DNA of 64,000 nucleotides from Comamonas terrigena NBRC 13299 (lineage in GTDB: Bacteria; Pseudomonadota; Gammaproteobacteria; Burkholderiales; Burkholderiaceae_C): contig NZ_AP019749.1 in assembly GCF_006740045.1 (NCBI RefSeq), forward strand, positions 2,685,001 to 2,749,000, given 5' to 3'. A model generated the notes under the pieces. The model searched no databases, was not told where the DNA came from, and saw only the letters and a list, made by a program, of their open reading frames with translations. A program made the position numbers and the translations under genes. Shown in pieces: positions 17,758 to 26,503 of the stretch; positions within the stretch are counted from its first letter, which is position 1, and every line of letters starts with the position of its first letter.

Positions 17758-18170
17758 GGGCCTGGCCTCCCGACATGGGCCCTGGCACCTCGGTGTGCGG
17801 CCCTGCTTGCTGCCACCCGCCGCAGGCGGAGGCAGGGTTGAAGATGAGATCTCCCACAATCACTACCGACGCCATCCTAGGAAGTCCGCTGCGCGCCACT
17901 CTGATCTGGCGCAAACCCGGTACACGCTCTGGACACACCTTGATACAAACCCTAGGATGGAGGCCCACGAAGGGCGACAGACGGTATTTCGCACCGCCCT
18001 CCTGCCGGGTCAGCCGCCTGCGCTGCCCGCGCCGGACCGTGGCCCATGATGAAAGCCGCCGCACGCCATGCCCATTGCCTTGGGCAGTGCCGTGCCCCGC
18101 AGCCGCCGTCGCAGCCCCCCACTGTCGGGGCCGTGCTGCGCTCCGGTCTGCTCCCTTCGCTGTTTTTGCC
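17758..18170. other. 413-bp divergent intergenic region with a 10-bp inverted repeat
   Basis: This lies between the small membrane protein gene and the MFS gene. It contains CCATCCTAGG at 17872-17881 and its exact inverse CCTAGGATGG at 17951-17960, spaced by 69 bp. Each contains the palindrome CCTAGG. The arrangement could be an operator pair; no protein-coding gene was seen. Confidence 0.4.
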
Positions 18171-19418
18171 ATGTCTGCCCTGCCGCCCGCTGTCTCCCCT
18201 CCTGCTACACCCACACCACCTGCGGCACCTGCCGCGCCCTCTCGCAACCTGGGCCTGCTGGTGGCCGCCCAGTCCCTGGGAGGCGCCTCGCCTCCCATCA
18301 TCATTTCGCTGGGAGGGCTGGTGGGCCAGCAGCTGTCCAGCGACCCGGCCGCCGCCACGCTGCCGGTCAGCCTCTACCAACTGGGCCTGGCCCTGTCCAC
18401 CTTGCCGGCCGCATGGCTGATGCACCGCTGTGGGCGGCGCACGGCCTATCTGCTGGGGGCGGTGATGGGCGTGCTGTCCGGCCTGGTGGCGGCCCAGGGC
18501 ATCGTCCATTCCAACTTCCTGATGTTCTGCCTGGGCACGGCACTGGCCGGCTTTTACGGCGCCTGCGTGCAGAGCTACCGCTTTGCCGCCACCGACTCGG
18601 TGAGCGAACCCAGCCGCCAAGCGCAGGCGATTTCGCGGGTGATGGTGGGCGGGCTGATCGCCGCCATCATCGGCCCGCAGGTGGTGATCTGGACGCGCGA
18701 CACCCTGCCGATGACCCCGTTTGCCGGCAGCTTCTACAGCCAGGCCCTGCTGGCACTGATGGCACTGCCGCTGCTGCTGGGCCTGCGCCTGCCGCCCCCG
18801 CCGCGCAAGGCCGTGGCCACCGGCGTCCGGCCGCTGGCCCAGATCGCCCGCACGCCGCAGTTTGTGGTGGCCGCTGCGGCCGGCGTGGTGAGCTATGGCC
18901 TGATGGCCTTCCTGATGACGGCCGCCCCCATGGCCATGGTCGGCTGCGGCCACAGCGTGGGCGAGGCGGCGCTGGGCATCCAGTGGCATGTGCTGGCCAT
19001 GTTCGCCCCCAGCTTCGTTACCGGCAAGCTGATTGCCCGCTACGGCAAGCGCCGCATCACGGCCCTGGGTCTGGTGCTGATCGGGGCTTCGGGCCTGATG
19101 GCCCTGGCAGGGCTGGAGCTGACCCATTTCTGGGGCTCGCTGGTGCTGCTGGGCCTGGGCTGGAACCTGGGCTTCATCGGCGCCACAGCCTTGCTGACCG
19201 AGTGCTACCGCCCCAGCGAACGCGCCAAGGTCCAGGCGCTGAACGACTTTCTGGTGTTCGGCACCGTGGCCGTGGCCTCGTTCGGCTCCGGCCAGCTGCT
19301 GCACAGCGCGGGCTGGGACGCCATCAACGCCGGCATGCTGCCGCTGATCGCACTGGTGCTGGTGCTGCTGGTCGCGTCGGGGCGTGCCGCCCGCAGCGGC
19401 GGGTCCGCGTCGGCCTGA
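18171..19418 (+). CDS. MFS transporter
   Basis: A 415-residue polytopic inner-membrane protein with about 12 hydrophobic segments. The MFS loop 2-3 signature is seen as MHRCGRRTAYLLGA (about residues 81-94) and a second copy-like loop in ARYGKRRITALG. The N-terminal 25 residues are a Pro/Ala-rich cytoplasmic leader. The ATG at 18171 gives the natural start before the first helix. The substrate cannot be deduced; the shape resembles uncharacterised drug/metabolite exporters. It is convergent with the HPP-CBS gene, 50 bp apart. Confidence 0.88.
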   Translation: MSALPPAVSPPATPTPPAAPAAPSRNLGLLVAAQSLGGASPPIIISLGGLVGQQLSSDPAAATLPVSLYQLGLALSTLPAAWLMHRCGRRTAYLLGAVMGVLSGLVAAQGIVHSNFLMFCLGTALAGFYGACVQSYRFAATDSVSEPSRQAQAISRVMVGGLIAAIIGPQVVIWTRDTLPMTPFAGSFYSQALLALMALPLLLGLRLPPPPRKAVATGVRPLAQIARTPQFVVAAAAGVVSYGLMAFLMTAAPMAMVGCGHSVGEAALGIQWHVLAMFAPSFVTGKLIARYGKRRITALGLVLIGASGLMALAGLELTHFWGSLVLLGLGWNLGFIGATALLTECYRPSERAKVQALNDFLVFGTVAVASFGSGQLLHSAGWDAINAGMLPLIALVLVLLVASGRAARSGGSASA

Positions 19419-19468
19419 ACCGCCTTTCGGACACCACCCCTCGGACATCGCCCTCGGATGTCGCCGCT

Positions 19469-20608
19469 TCAGCGCAGCAGAATGCGCATGATGTCGGTGC
19501 GGGTGATCAGCCCCGCCAGCTGGCCCTGACGCAGCACGGCCACAAACGGCACGGTGTGCACGGCCAGCGTCTCCAGCAGCTCGGCCACCGGGGTGTCGTC
19601 CTGCACCGTCAGCGGCGCGGCCTGCATCAGATCGGCCGCGCAGGCGGGTGCCGCAGCCGGGGGCTTTTTGCCCCACAGCCGCCAGGTGCGGCGCTGGCGC
19701 CGGGCCTCGGCATCGGGCTGGCGCTGCTGCCACAGCCAGTCGAACAAGGCACCGCGCGCCACCACACCCAGCAGGCGGCCTTGGGCGTCCACCACCGGCA
19801 GGCTCTTGATGGGGTGCTGCTGAAACTGCGCCGCCAGCTGCCCCAGGCCGTCCTGCGGGCCGCAGGTCCACAGCCTGGCGCTCATCACCTGGCCGCAGCG
19901 CACGCTGCCAAAGCGCCGGGCAATGGCCTGCTCTTCGGCCGCGCGCACCAGCTGGCCCAGTTCCTGGGCGGTCAGGTTGTAGTCCTGGTCAAAGCGCGCC
20001 AGCAGCGCCTGCAGATCGGCCTGGGACAGGTCGTCCGACGGCAGGTGCTGGGCCTTGGCCGCTGCGGCGGGCGCTGCCGGCTGCAGCGGATAGTGCTTGC
20101 CCCAGGCGCGGTGATAGGCCACGCCCAGCAGCACCAGCACCAGGGTCAGCAAGCCGATGGGGGCCAAGGCATAGCTCCAGCCGTGGAGCACGCCGTGCTG
20201 GGCTTCCAGCGCCAGCAGCAGGGCCACGGCGCCGCCCGGCGGGTGCAGTGCACGCGTGATCTGCATCCAGGCAATGGCCCCACCCACGGCGACTGCCGGC
20301 AGCAGCCAGCCCAGGGCCTGCTGCGGCCACCAGCGCACCACCAGCAAGGCCCACAGCGCCGCCACCGTGTTGCCCACCACACAGGACCAGGGCTGGGACA
20401 GCGGGCCGGTGTGCACCGCAAACACCAGCACCGCCGTCGCACCCAGCGGCGCAAACAGTGCCCAGCTGCCCTGCCAGCCCGCCCACAGCGCCAGCTGCAC
20501 CAGGGCCGCCGCCAGCACCAGGCCCAGGCCCGCTCCCAGGCCAACCCGCAGCACATCCAGCCGTGCGGCTGGGGCCACGGCAGGCTTCCATCCATTTCCC
20601 AATTGCAT
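19469..20608 (-). CDS. HPP family membrane protein with paired CBS domains
   Basis: 379 residues. The N-terminal HPP domain has several membrane helices and the signature ALHPPGGAVALL at about residue 120. Two C-terminal CBS domains follow (SARLWTCGPQDGLGQLAAQF, then LPVVDAQGRLLGVVARGALF; and LTVQDDTPVAELLETLAVHT, then GLITRTDIMRILL). HPP proteins have been linked to nitrite transport in chloroplasts and cyanobacteria; the bacterial role is unproven. The CBS pair suggests adenylate-ligand gating. It lies next to the nitric-oxide defence genes, so a nitrogen-oxide connection is possible but speculative. Confidence 0.88.
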   Translation of the reverse strand: MQLGNGWKPAVAPAARLDVLRVGLGAGLGLVLAAALVQLALWAGWQGSWALFAPLGATAVLVFAVHTGPLSQPWSCVVGNTVAALWALLVVRWWPQQALGWLLPAVAVGGAIAWMQITRALHPPGGAVALLLALEAQHGVLHGWSYALAPIGLLTLVLVLLGVAYHRAWGKHYPLQPAAPAAAAKAQHLPSDDLSQADLQALLARFDQDYNLTAQELGQLVRAAEEQAIARRFGSVRCGQVMSARLWTCGPQDGLGQLAAQFQQHPIKSLPVVDAQGRLLGVVARGALFDWLWQQRQPDAEARRQRRTWRLWGKKPPAAAPACAADLMQAAPLTVQDDTPVAELLETLAVHTVPFVAVLRQGQLAGLITRTDIMRILLR

Positions 20609-20715
20609 CGTGTTCCAGACGAAGAAACCCGCTGCAAGAGCGGGTGCATTTCACCAAGGCCCCAGCATGCCACGCAGCGGGTAGCCGCGTGGCCGGCCGG
20701 GGTCTGCGCCGGTGT

Positions 20716-21906
20716 TCAGGCCAAGGACTCGGCCGGGCCGAAGAACTCGCAGCGCGCCTGCGCATCCGGCACGCCGGCGCGCTGCAGCACCTGCTTGGCC
20801 AGGCGCATGAAGCCCACAGGCCCCAGGTAGTAGGCCTGCACATCGCGCACCGCGGGCAGCCAGCGGGTCAGCAGCGCGGCATCCGGCAGGCCCTCGGCCA
20901 CTTCCACGTCGGCCGCCGGCGACGGGCCGGCGTCCTGCTCGTAGCCAAAGCGCAGCCACAGCTGGGGGTGCTGCGCCGCCAGGGCCAGCAGCTCGCTGCG
21001 GAAGGCCTGCTGCTCTGGGCTGCGGGCGCAGTGGATGAAGGTGATGGGCCGGCCCGTAGGCAGGGCCTGCTGCAGCATGGCCATCAGCGGCGTGATACCC
21101 ACGCCGGCGGCCATCAGCACCAGGGGCTTGGCGCTGTCGTCCAGGGTGAAGTGGCCGGCCGGCGGGAAGACCTCCAGCACATCACCGGTCTGCACCTGGT
21201 CGTGCAGGTGGCCGGAGACCACGCCCTGCGCCTCGCGCTTGACGCTGATGCGCAGGCTGCGCCCATCCGCCGCCTGGGACAGCGAATAGTTGCGGCGCTG
21301 CTCCTTGCCTTCCACCACCACGCGCAGACCGATGAACTGGCCCGGCTGGTAGGCCAGCACCCCAGCGCCGTCCTCGGGCTGCAGCGTGAAGCTGGTGATC
21401 TCCGGGGTCTCGGCCTGTTTAGCGGCCACCACAAAGCGGCGCACGCCCTTCCAGCCGCCCGGCGCCTGGGCATTGGCGTCGTAGCTGGCCTTTTCGGCGC
21501 CGATCAGGATGTCCGCCAGCTGCCCGTAGGCGGCGGCCCAGGCGTCGATCACCTCGTCGGTGGCCACCTCCGCCCCCAGCACTTCGCGGATGGCCCGCAG
21601 CAGGAAGCCGCCCACAATGGGGTAGTGCTCGGGCTGCACCTGCAGCGACACATGCTTGTGGATGATCTGCGCCGGCAGATCGCCCAGGCCGGACAGATCG
21701 TCGATATGTTTGGCATACATCAGCACGCTGCGCGCCAGCGCACGCGGCTGGGCCCCCGTCTGCTGGTGCACGCTGTTGAACAGCGGCTGCACCTCGGCGC
21801 TTTCGGCCAGCATCAGCCGGTAGAAATGGGTGGTCAGGGCTTCGCCCCCGGTTTCCAGCAGGGGCACGGTGGATTTGACAATGGCGCGTTGGCGGTCGGT
21901 CAGCAT
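20716..21906 (-). CDS. hmp: Flavohemoprotein, nitric oxide dioxygenase
   Basis: A 396-residue cytoplasmic enzyme that converts NO plus O2 and NAD(P)H to nitrate. The globin domain (1-140) keeps Tyr29, Gln53, the proximal His85 (IIHKHV) and Tyr95 at the standard positions. The FAD domain has the RNYSLS motif (about 204-209). The NAD domain has the GVGITPLMAML motif, and the end CEFFGPAESL is typical. It faces norR across 174 bp that contain NorR boxes and a -24/-12 promoter reading into this gene (see those entries), so NO-induced sigma-54 transcription is expected. Confidence 0.96.
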   Translation of the reverse strand: MLTDRQRAIVKSTVPLLETGGEALTTHFYRLMLAESAEVQPLFNSVHQQTGAQPRALARSVLMYAKHIDDLSGLGDLPAQIIHKHVSLQVQPEHYPIVGGFLLRAIREVLGAEVATDEVIDAWAAAYGQLADILIGAEKASYDANAQAPGGWKGVRRFVVAAKQAETPEITSFTLQPEDGAGVLAYQPGQFIGLRVVVEGKEQRRNYSLSQAADGRSLRISVKREAQGVVSGHLHDQVQTGDVLEVFPPAGHFTLDDSAKPLVLMAAGVGITPLMAMLQQALPTGRPITFIHCARSPEQQAFRSELLALAAQHPQLWLRFGYEQDAGPSPAADVEVAEGLPDAALLTRWLPAVRDVQAYYLGPVGFMRLAKQVLQRAGVPDAQARCEFFGPAESLA

Positions 21907-21971
21907 GAAAAAATCACTCTCCAAAGGGATCCATGGGCAGCACCCTCGGCGGGCCGCCCTGCATCGATAAG

Positions 21972-21987
21972 GGCAAACGGCATGCCA
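21972..21987 (-). promoter_or_regulatory. Sigma-54 (-24/-12) promoter of hmp
   Basis: Read on the minus strand this is TGGCATG-CCGT-TTGCC, against the RpoN consensus TGGCACG-N4-TTGCW. The GG and GC dinucleotides are exactly 10 bp apart. It is placed about 66 bp upstream of the hmp start codon, with transcription expected near 21960. NorR boxes lie 42-92 bp further upstream, the usual enhancer geometry. Confidence 0.8.
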
Positions 21988-22028
21988 GCACGCAGGCCCT
22001 GCCGCGTCAAGCACTTACCGCCAACCAT

Positions 22029-22064
22029 GTCTTTTTGACACGCGTCAATTGCAGTCAATCTGAC
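22029..22064. promoter_or_regulatory. NorR enhancer boxes between hmp and norR
   Basis: The NorR target is GTCA-N3-TGAC. GTCAATCTGAC at 22054-22064 is a perfect match and GTCTTTTTGAC at 22029-22039 has one mismatch. A degenerate third half-site (GTCAATTGCAG) lies between them at 22044-22054. Multiple clustered sites are usual for NorR enhancers. They abut the norR start at 22081, so autoregulation is likely. Confidence 0.8.
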
Positions 22065-22080
22065 CGCATACGATGTCGGC

Positions 22081-23724
22081 ATGACTGCCAATGCCCTGCT
22101 GCTGAACGCCTTGCTGCCCCTGGTGGCCGAACTGTCCAGCCAGCTGCCCGAAACCGAACGCTACCGCCGCCTGCTGGCCGCCCTGCGCACCGTGCTGCCG
22201 GCCGATGCCGCCGCCCTGCTGCGCTGCGAGCGCGGCGCCGACGGCAGCGACTGGCTGCGCCCGCTGGCCATCGACGGCCTCAGCCCCGACACCCTGGGCC
22301 GGCGCTTTCGCCTGCGCGAACACCCGCGCTTTGCCGCGCTGCTGGCCGCCGGCCAGGCCCTGCGCTTTCCCAGCGACAGCCCCCTGCCCGACCCCTACGA
22401 CGGCCTGGTGGCCCACCACTCCGGCGCGCCGCTGCCGGTGCACGACTGCATGGGCTGCGTGCTGCAGGTGGACGGCCAGCCCTGGGGGCTGCTGACCCTG
22501 GACGCGCTGCAGCCCGGCAGCTTTGCCGGCGACGCCCCGCTGGCCGCACTCCAGGCCTTCAGCAACCTGGCCGCCGCCACCGTGGCCACGGCCGCCCGCC
22601 TGCGCCAGCTGGAGCAGTCCGTGCACAACGAACGCCAGCGGGCCGAGCATTTCCGCCGCCACGCCCCGCTGGCCGCGCCCCGGCTGCTGGGCCACAGCAG
22701 CGCCATGCGCGCGCTGCAGCGCGACATCGCCACCGTGGCCGCCAGCGATCTGGCGGTGCTGATCACCGGCGAAACCGGCGTGGGCAAGGAACTGGTGGCC
22801 CAGGCCCTGCACGCCCAGTCCACCCGGGCCGACCAGGCCTTTGTCAGCATCAACTGCGCCGCCCTTCCCGACCAGCTGGTGGAAAGCGAGCTGTTCGGCC
22901 ATGTGCGCGGCGCCTTCACCGGCGCGGTGAGCGACCGGCAAGGCAAGTTCGAACAGGCCCACCAGGGCACCCTGTTCCTGGACGAGGTGGGCGAGCTGCC
23001 GCTGGCCACCCAGGCCAAGCTGCTGCGCGTGCTGCAAAGCGGCCAGATCCAGCGCCTGGGGCTGGACCGGGAACGCACGGTGGACGTGCGCATCATTGCC
23101 GCCACCAACCAGGACCTGGCCGCCGCCGTGCGCGACGGCCGCATGCGCGCCGACTTCTACCACCGCCTCAGCGTCTACCCGCTGCAGGTGCCGCCGCTGC
23201 GCGCCCGCGAAGGCGATGTGCTGGTGCTGGCCGGCTACTTTCTGGAGCGCACGCGCTCGCAGTTCGGACTGGACGGGGTGCGGCTGGAAGCCGCCGCCCA
23301 GGCCGCCCTGCTGGCCCACCGCTGGCCGGGCAATGTGCGCGAGCTGGAACACTGCATCCGCCGTGCCGTGCTGCACGCCCTGCGCCGCCCGCGCCCTCCC
23401 ACTGCGCCGCTCGGCATCCACGCACAGGATCTGGCGCTGGTGCCCAGCTCAAAGGCGTCCACGCACCCCGGCGATCCTGCCGAGGACCCGGGCAGCCTGC
23501 CGCCTGCCGACCCGGCCGCCAGCGCCGTGGCCGATCCCACGGACACCGGTCTGCGCCAGGCCGTGGCCCGCTACGAACGGCAACTGGTGCAGCAAGCGCT
23601 GGAAGCCCATGGCTACCGCTGGGCGCCCGCCGCCCGCGCCCTGCAGCTGGACCGCGCCAATCTGCAGCGCCTGGCCAAGCGGCTGGGGCTACACGCGCCC
23701 GGCAGCCCGCCTCCGCTGCGCTAG
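22081..23724 (+). CDS. norR: NO-responsive sigma-54 activator NorR
   Basis: A 547-residue bacterial enhancer-binding protein. The N-terminal GAF domain (1-170) has the NorR block FPSDSPLPDPYDGL and Cys residues in HDCMGC, the region that holds the NO-sensing non-heme iron. The AAA+ domain has Walker A GETGVGKE (230-237), the sigma-54 contact loop GAFTGA (277-282) and Walker B LFLDEVGE (298-305). The C-terminal helix-turn-helix is YRWAPAARALQLDRANLQRL. It is expected to activate hmp from the shared intergenic region. Confidence 0.95.
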   Translation: MTANALLLNALLPLVAELSSQLPETERYRRLLAALRTVLPADAAALLRCERGADGSDWLRPLAIDGLSPDTLGRRFRLREHPRFAALLAAGQALRFPSDSPLPDPYDGLVAHHSGAPLPVHDCMGCVLQVDGQPWGLLTLDALQPGSFAGDAPLAALQAFSNLAAATVATAARLRQLEQSVHNERQRAEHFRRHAPLAAPRLLGHSSAMRALQRDIATVAASDLAVLITGETGVGKELVAQALHAQSTRADQAFVSINCAALPDQLVESELFGHVRGAFTGAVSDRQGKFEQAHQGTLFLDEVGELPLATQAKLLRVLQSGQIQRLGLDRERTVDVRIIAATNQDLAAAVRDGRMRADFYHRLSVYPLQVPPLRAREGDVLVLAGYFLERTRSQFGLDGVRLEAAAQAALLAHRWPGNVRELEHCIRRAVLHALRRPRPPTAPLGIHAQDLALVPSSKASTHPGDPAEDPGSLPPADPAASAVADPTDTGLRQAVARYERQLVQQALEAHGYRWAPAARALQLDRANLQRLAKRLGLHAPGSPPPLR

Positions 23725-23986
23725 CCACCGCCGGTAACCGCCGCACCCACGGCCCGCTCCCCGGCCCGCGTCATAGCCCCCAAGGCCACCCCGCTGCGCC
23801 ATCGCCGCAACAGACTGCCGCCTTGCCGTGAAAATTTGCCGCGACCGCGGCGCAGCGCCGCTACACTCGCGGCTGGATTGGCTCGCACTCCCCGGGATGC
23901 GGGCCTTTTGACCCTCTGAGGCCGGCAGCGCGCTGCGCATTGCCGGCGGACAGCACTCTCTCTCGCTCCCTCTGTCTGCACCCACC

Positions 23987-25333
23987 ATGTCCACGGTTTT
24001 CAATTTCACCTTCGTTCCCTGGTTCCGGTCTGTGGCCCCGTACATCCACAAATTCCGCCACCAGACTTTCGTGGTGGGCATCACGGGCGAAGCCATCGCT
24101 GCCGGCAAGCTGCAGGGCATCGTGCAGGATCTGGCGCTGATCCAGGCCATGGGCGTGAAGATCGTGCTGGTGCACGGCTTTCGCCCGCAGGTGAATGAAC
24201 AGCTGCGCCTCAAGGGCCAGGAGCCGCGCTACTACAACGGCGTGCGCGTGACCGACTCCATCGCGCTGGACTGCGCGCAAGAGGCCGCCGGCCAGTTGCG
24301 CTACGAGATCGAAGCCGCCTTCAGCCAGGGCCTGCCCAACACCCCCATGGCCGGCGCCCGCGTGCGCGTGATGTCAGGCAACTTCCTGACCGCCCGCCCG
24401 GTGGGCATCGTCGACGGGGTGGACTTCATGCACTCCGGCCTGGTGCGCAAGGTCGATGTGGAAGGCATCCGCCGCGCGCTGGAATCCGAAGCCATGGTGC
24501 TGATGTCACCGTTTGGCTTCTCGCCCACCGGCGAGGCCTTCAACCTGAGCATGGAAGAAGTCGCCACCCGCGTGGCCTGCGAGATGAAGGCCGACAAGCT
24601 GATCTTCCTGAGCGAGGTGCCCGGCATCCGCATGAACCCGTCCGAGCCCGACAGCGAAGACAACCCCATCGACACCGAGCTGCCGCTGGCAGCCGCCCGC
24701 CAGCTGCTGGCCCAGTTGCCCCCGCCGCAGGTGCCCACCGACACCGGCTTTTACCTGCAGCACTGCGTGCGCGCCTGCGAACATGGCGTGGAACGCAGCC
24801 ACATCCTGCCGTTTGCGGTGGACGGCGCGCTGCTGCTGGAAATCTATGTGCACGACGGCATCGGCACCATGGTGATCGACGAAAAGCTCGAAGAGCTGCG
24901 CGAAGCCACCATCGACGATGTGGGCGGCATCATCCAGCTGATCGAGCCGTTCGAGAAAGACGGCACCCTGGTCAAGCGCGACCGCACCGAGATCGAGCGC
25001 GACATCACCAGCTACACCGTGATCGAGCACGATGGCGTGATCTTCGGCTGCGCCGCCCTGCACCCCTATCTGGAAGCCAAGACCGCAGAAATGGCCGCCG
25101 TCACCGTCTCGCCCCAGAGCCAGGGCACGGGCGACGGCGAGAAACTGCTCAAGCGCATCGAGCAGCGCGCCCGCGCCCTGGGCTGCACCAGCATGTTCGT
25201 GCTGACCACCCGCACCATGCACTGGTTCATCAAGCGCGGCTTCCAGCCGGTGGACCCGGAATGGCTGCCCGAGGCACGCAAGGCCAAGTACAACTGGAGC
25301 CGCAAGAGCCAGGTGCTGGTCAAGCAGCTCTAA
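23987..25333 (+). CDS. argA: Amino-acid N-acetyltransferase (N-acetylglutamate synthase)
   Basis: A 448-residue ArgA, the first committed enzyme of arginine biosynthesis, using acetyl-CoA plus glutamate. An N-terminal amino-acid-kinase-like domain (about 1-290; KIVLVHGFRPQVNEQL, MHSGLVRKVDVEGI, LIFLSEVPGI) binds arginine for feedback inhibition. The C-terminal GNAT domain (about 300-448) has the acetyl-CoA loop QSQGTGDGEKLL and MFVLTTRTMHWFIKRGF. The upstream 262 bp contain several GC-rich palindromes but no arginine operator that I can name. Confidence 0.95.
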   Translation: MSTVFNFTFVPWFRSVAPYIHKFRHQTFVVGITGEAIAAGKLQGIVQDLALIQAMGVKIVLVHGFRPQVNEQLRLKGQEPRYYNGVRVTDSIALDCAQEAAGQLRYEIEAAFSQGLPNTPMAGARVRVMSGNFLTARPVGIVDGVDFMHSGLVRKVDVEGIRRALESEAMVLMSPFGFSPTGEAFNLSMEEVATRVACEMKADKLIFLSEVPGIRMNPSEPDSEDNPIDTELPLAAARQLLAQLPPPQVPTDTGFYLQHCVRACEHGVERSHILPFAVDGALLLEIYVHDGIGTMVIDEKLEELREATIDDVGGIIQLIEPFEKDGTLVKRDRTEIERDITSYTVIEHDGVIFGCAALHPYLEAKTAEMAAVTVSPQSQGTGDGEKLLKRIEQRARALGCTSMFVLTTRTMHWFIKRGFQPVDPEWLPEARKAKYNWSRKSQVLVKQL

Positions 25334-25397
25334 ACCGCCGCTCTCAACTGCCCCCGGCCACCTGCCTCGCAGGGCGCCTTACCCGCCTCCAAACACC

Positions 25398-25430
25398 AGG
25401 GCGGCAGTGGATCTACTCCGCTGCCGCCCT
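25398..25430. terminator. Stem-loop between argA and the beta-lactamase
   Basis: A perfect 10-bp stem AGGGCGGCAG / CTGCCGCCCT with a 13-nt loop, in the 161-bp gap between two convergent genes. There is no clean T run, so it may be a weak or Rho-assisted bidirectional terminator. Confidence 0.5.
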
Positions 25431-25494
25431 GCTGTCTTTGGGGCGGCGGCGGCTGCACACAGCCCGCAGCCGCCGCGCCTCCAACCGTAAAGGC

Positions 25495-26395
25495 TCAGAA
25501 ACGCCGGAACCAGTGCGCCACCGCCTGGCCTACCTCGGCCAGCGCCGCATCGCGTGCGGCCGGCGCCAGCTGCGGCGTCTGCGTCAGATAGGCGCTCACC
25601 ACCAGCGGCTGCGGACGGTGGTGGGGCCAGACCAGCACCACATCATTGGCCGTACCGTTGTCGCCCGTTCCCGTCTTGCCGCCCACCAGCCAGCCCGGCG
25701 GCATGCCGGCGCGCAGCCGCTTGGCGCCCGTGGGGCTGGCCTTGAGCCACTGCAGCAGCTGCGCCTGGTGGCCGGCATCCAGGTGCGGGCCCTTGGCCAG
25801 CGCCACCACGGCACGCGCCATGGACAGGGGCGTGGTCGTGTCGCGCTCGTCGCCCGGGACGGCACTGTTGAGCGCCGGCTCCAGCCGGTCCAGGCGGGTG
25901 TGCATGCTGCCCATGTCGCGCAGCCACTGGGTCAGCCCTTGCGGGCCGCCCTGGCGGGCCAGCAGCAGGTTGGCGGCGGTGTTGTCGCTCAGCACCACGG
26001 CGGCTTCGCACAGCTCGGCCACCGTCAGCCCGGCGCCACCGGCCTGGGCCTCGGTGGTGGGCGAATACGGCACCAGCGCGCTGCGCGGGTAGGTCACGCG
26101 CTGCTGCAGACTGTCCAGCCCCTGCTGGTCGCGCTGCAGCATCTGGGCGGCCAGCAGCAGCTTGAAGGTGCTGCACATGGGAAAGCGCTCGCTGCCCCGG
26201 TACTGCCACTGGCGGCCGTTGGCGGTGTCGATCACCGCCACGCCCAGGCGCCCCCCCGGTGCGGGCCTCGATCTGCGCCAGCGGGTGGGAGGCATCATCC
26301 GCCTCCAGACCCGAGTTTTTCTGCATACCTGCACACCCGGCCAGCCAGGTGGCGCTCAGGGCCAGACTGCTTTGCAGCCAAATTCTTCTGTGCAT
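25495..26395 (-). pseudogene. bla: Class A beta-lactamase interrupted by a one-base homopolymer frameshift
   Basis: Two minus-strand frames together make a complete class A serine beta-lactamase. The first runs from ATG 26395 and encodes a lipoprotein signal (MHRRIWLQSSLALSATWLAG, then Cys) up to QIEARTGG. The second continues RLGVAVIDTANGRQWQYRGS to the stop. The switch is at a run of seven C on the plus strand near 26251-26257; six would restore a 299-residue protein. Active-site motifs are intact: STFK (Ser70), SDN (130), EPALN (Glu166/Asn170) and KTG (234). It is divergent from an AmpR gene, the usual inducible arrangement. It may be a true pseudogene, a phase-variable gene or a sequencing error. 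Confidence 0.88.
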
Positions 26396-26503
26396 AGCGT
26401 GCTCCTCTTCTTGATAACACCTGCTACCTTACCGGAGTGCGCCAACGCTGACCAACGTTAAGATGGCAGAACAAACCCTAGAAAAACTTATACCTCCACC
26501 CCC
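26396..26503. promoter_or_regulatory. Divergent bla-ampR control region
   Basis: A 108-bp divergent gap expected to bind AmpR. It holds an inverted repeat AACG-N8-CGTT at 26444-26459 that could be part of the LysR-type operator. The assignment is by position and family knowledge; no canonical AmpR box was recognised. Confidence 0.45.
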
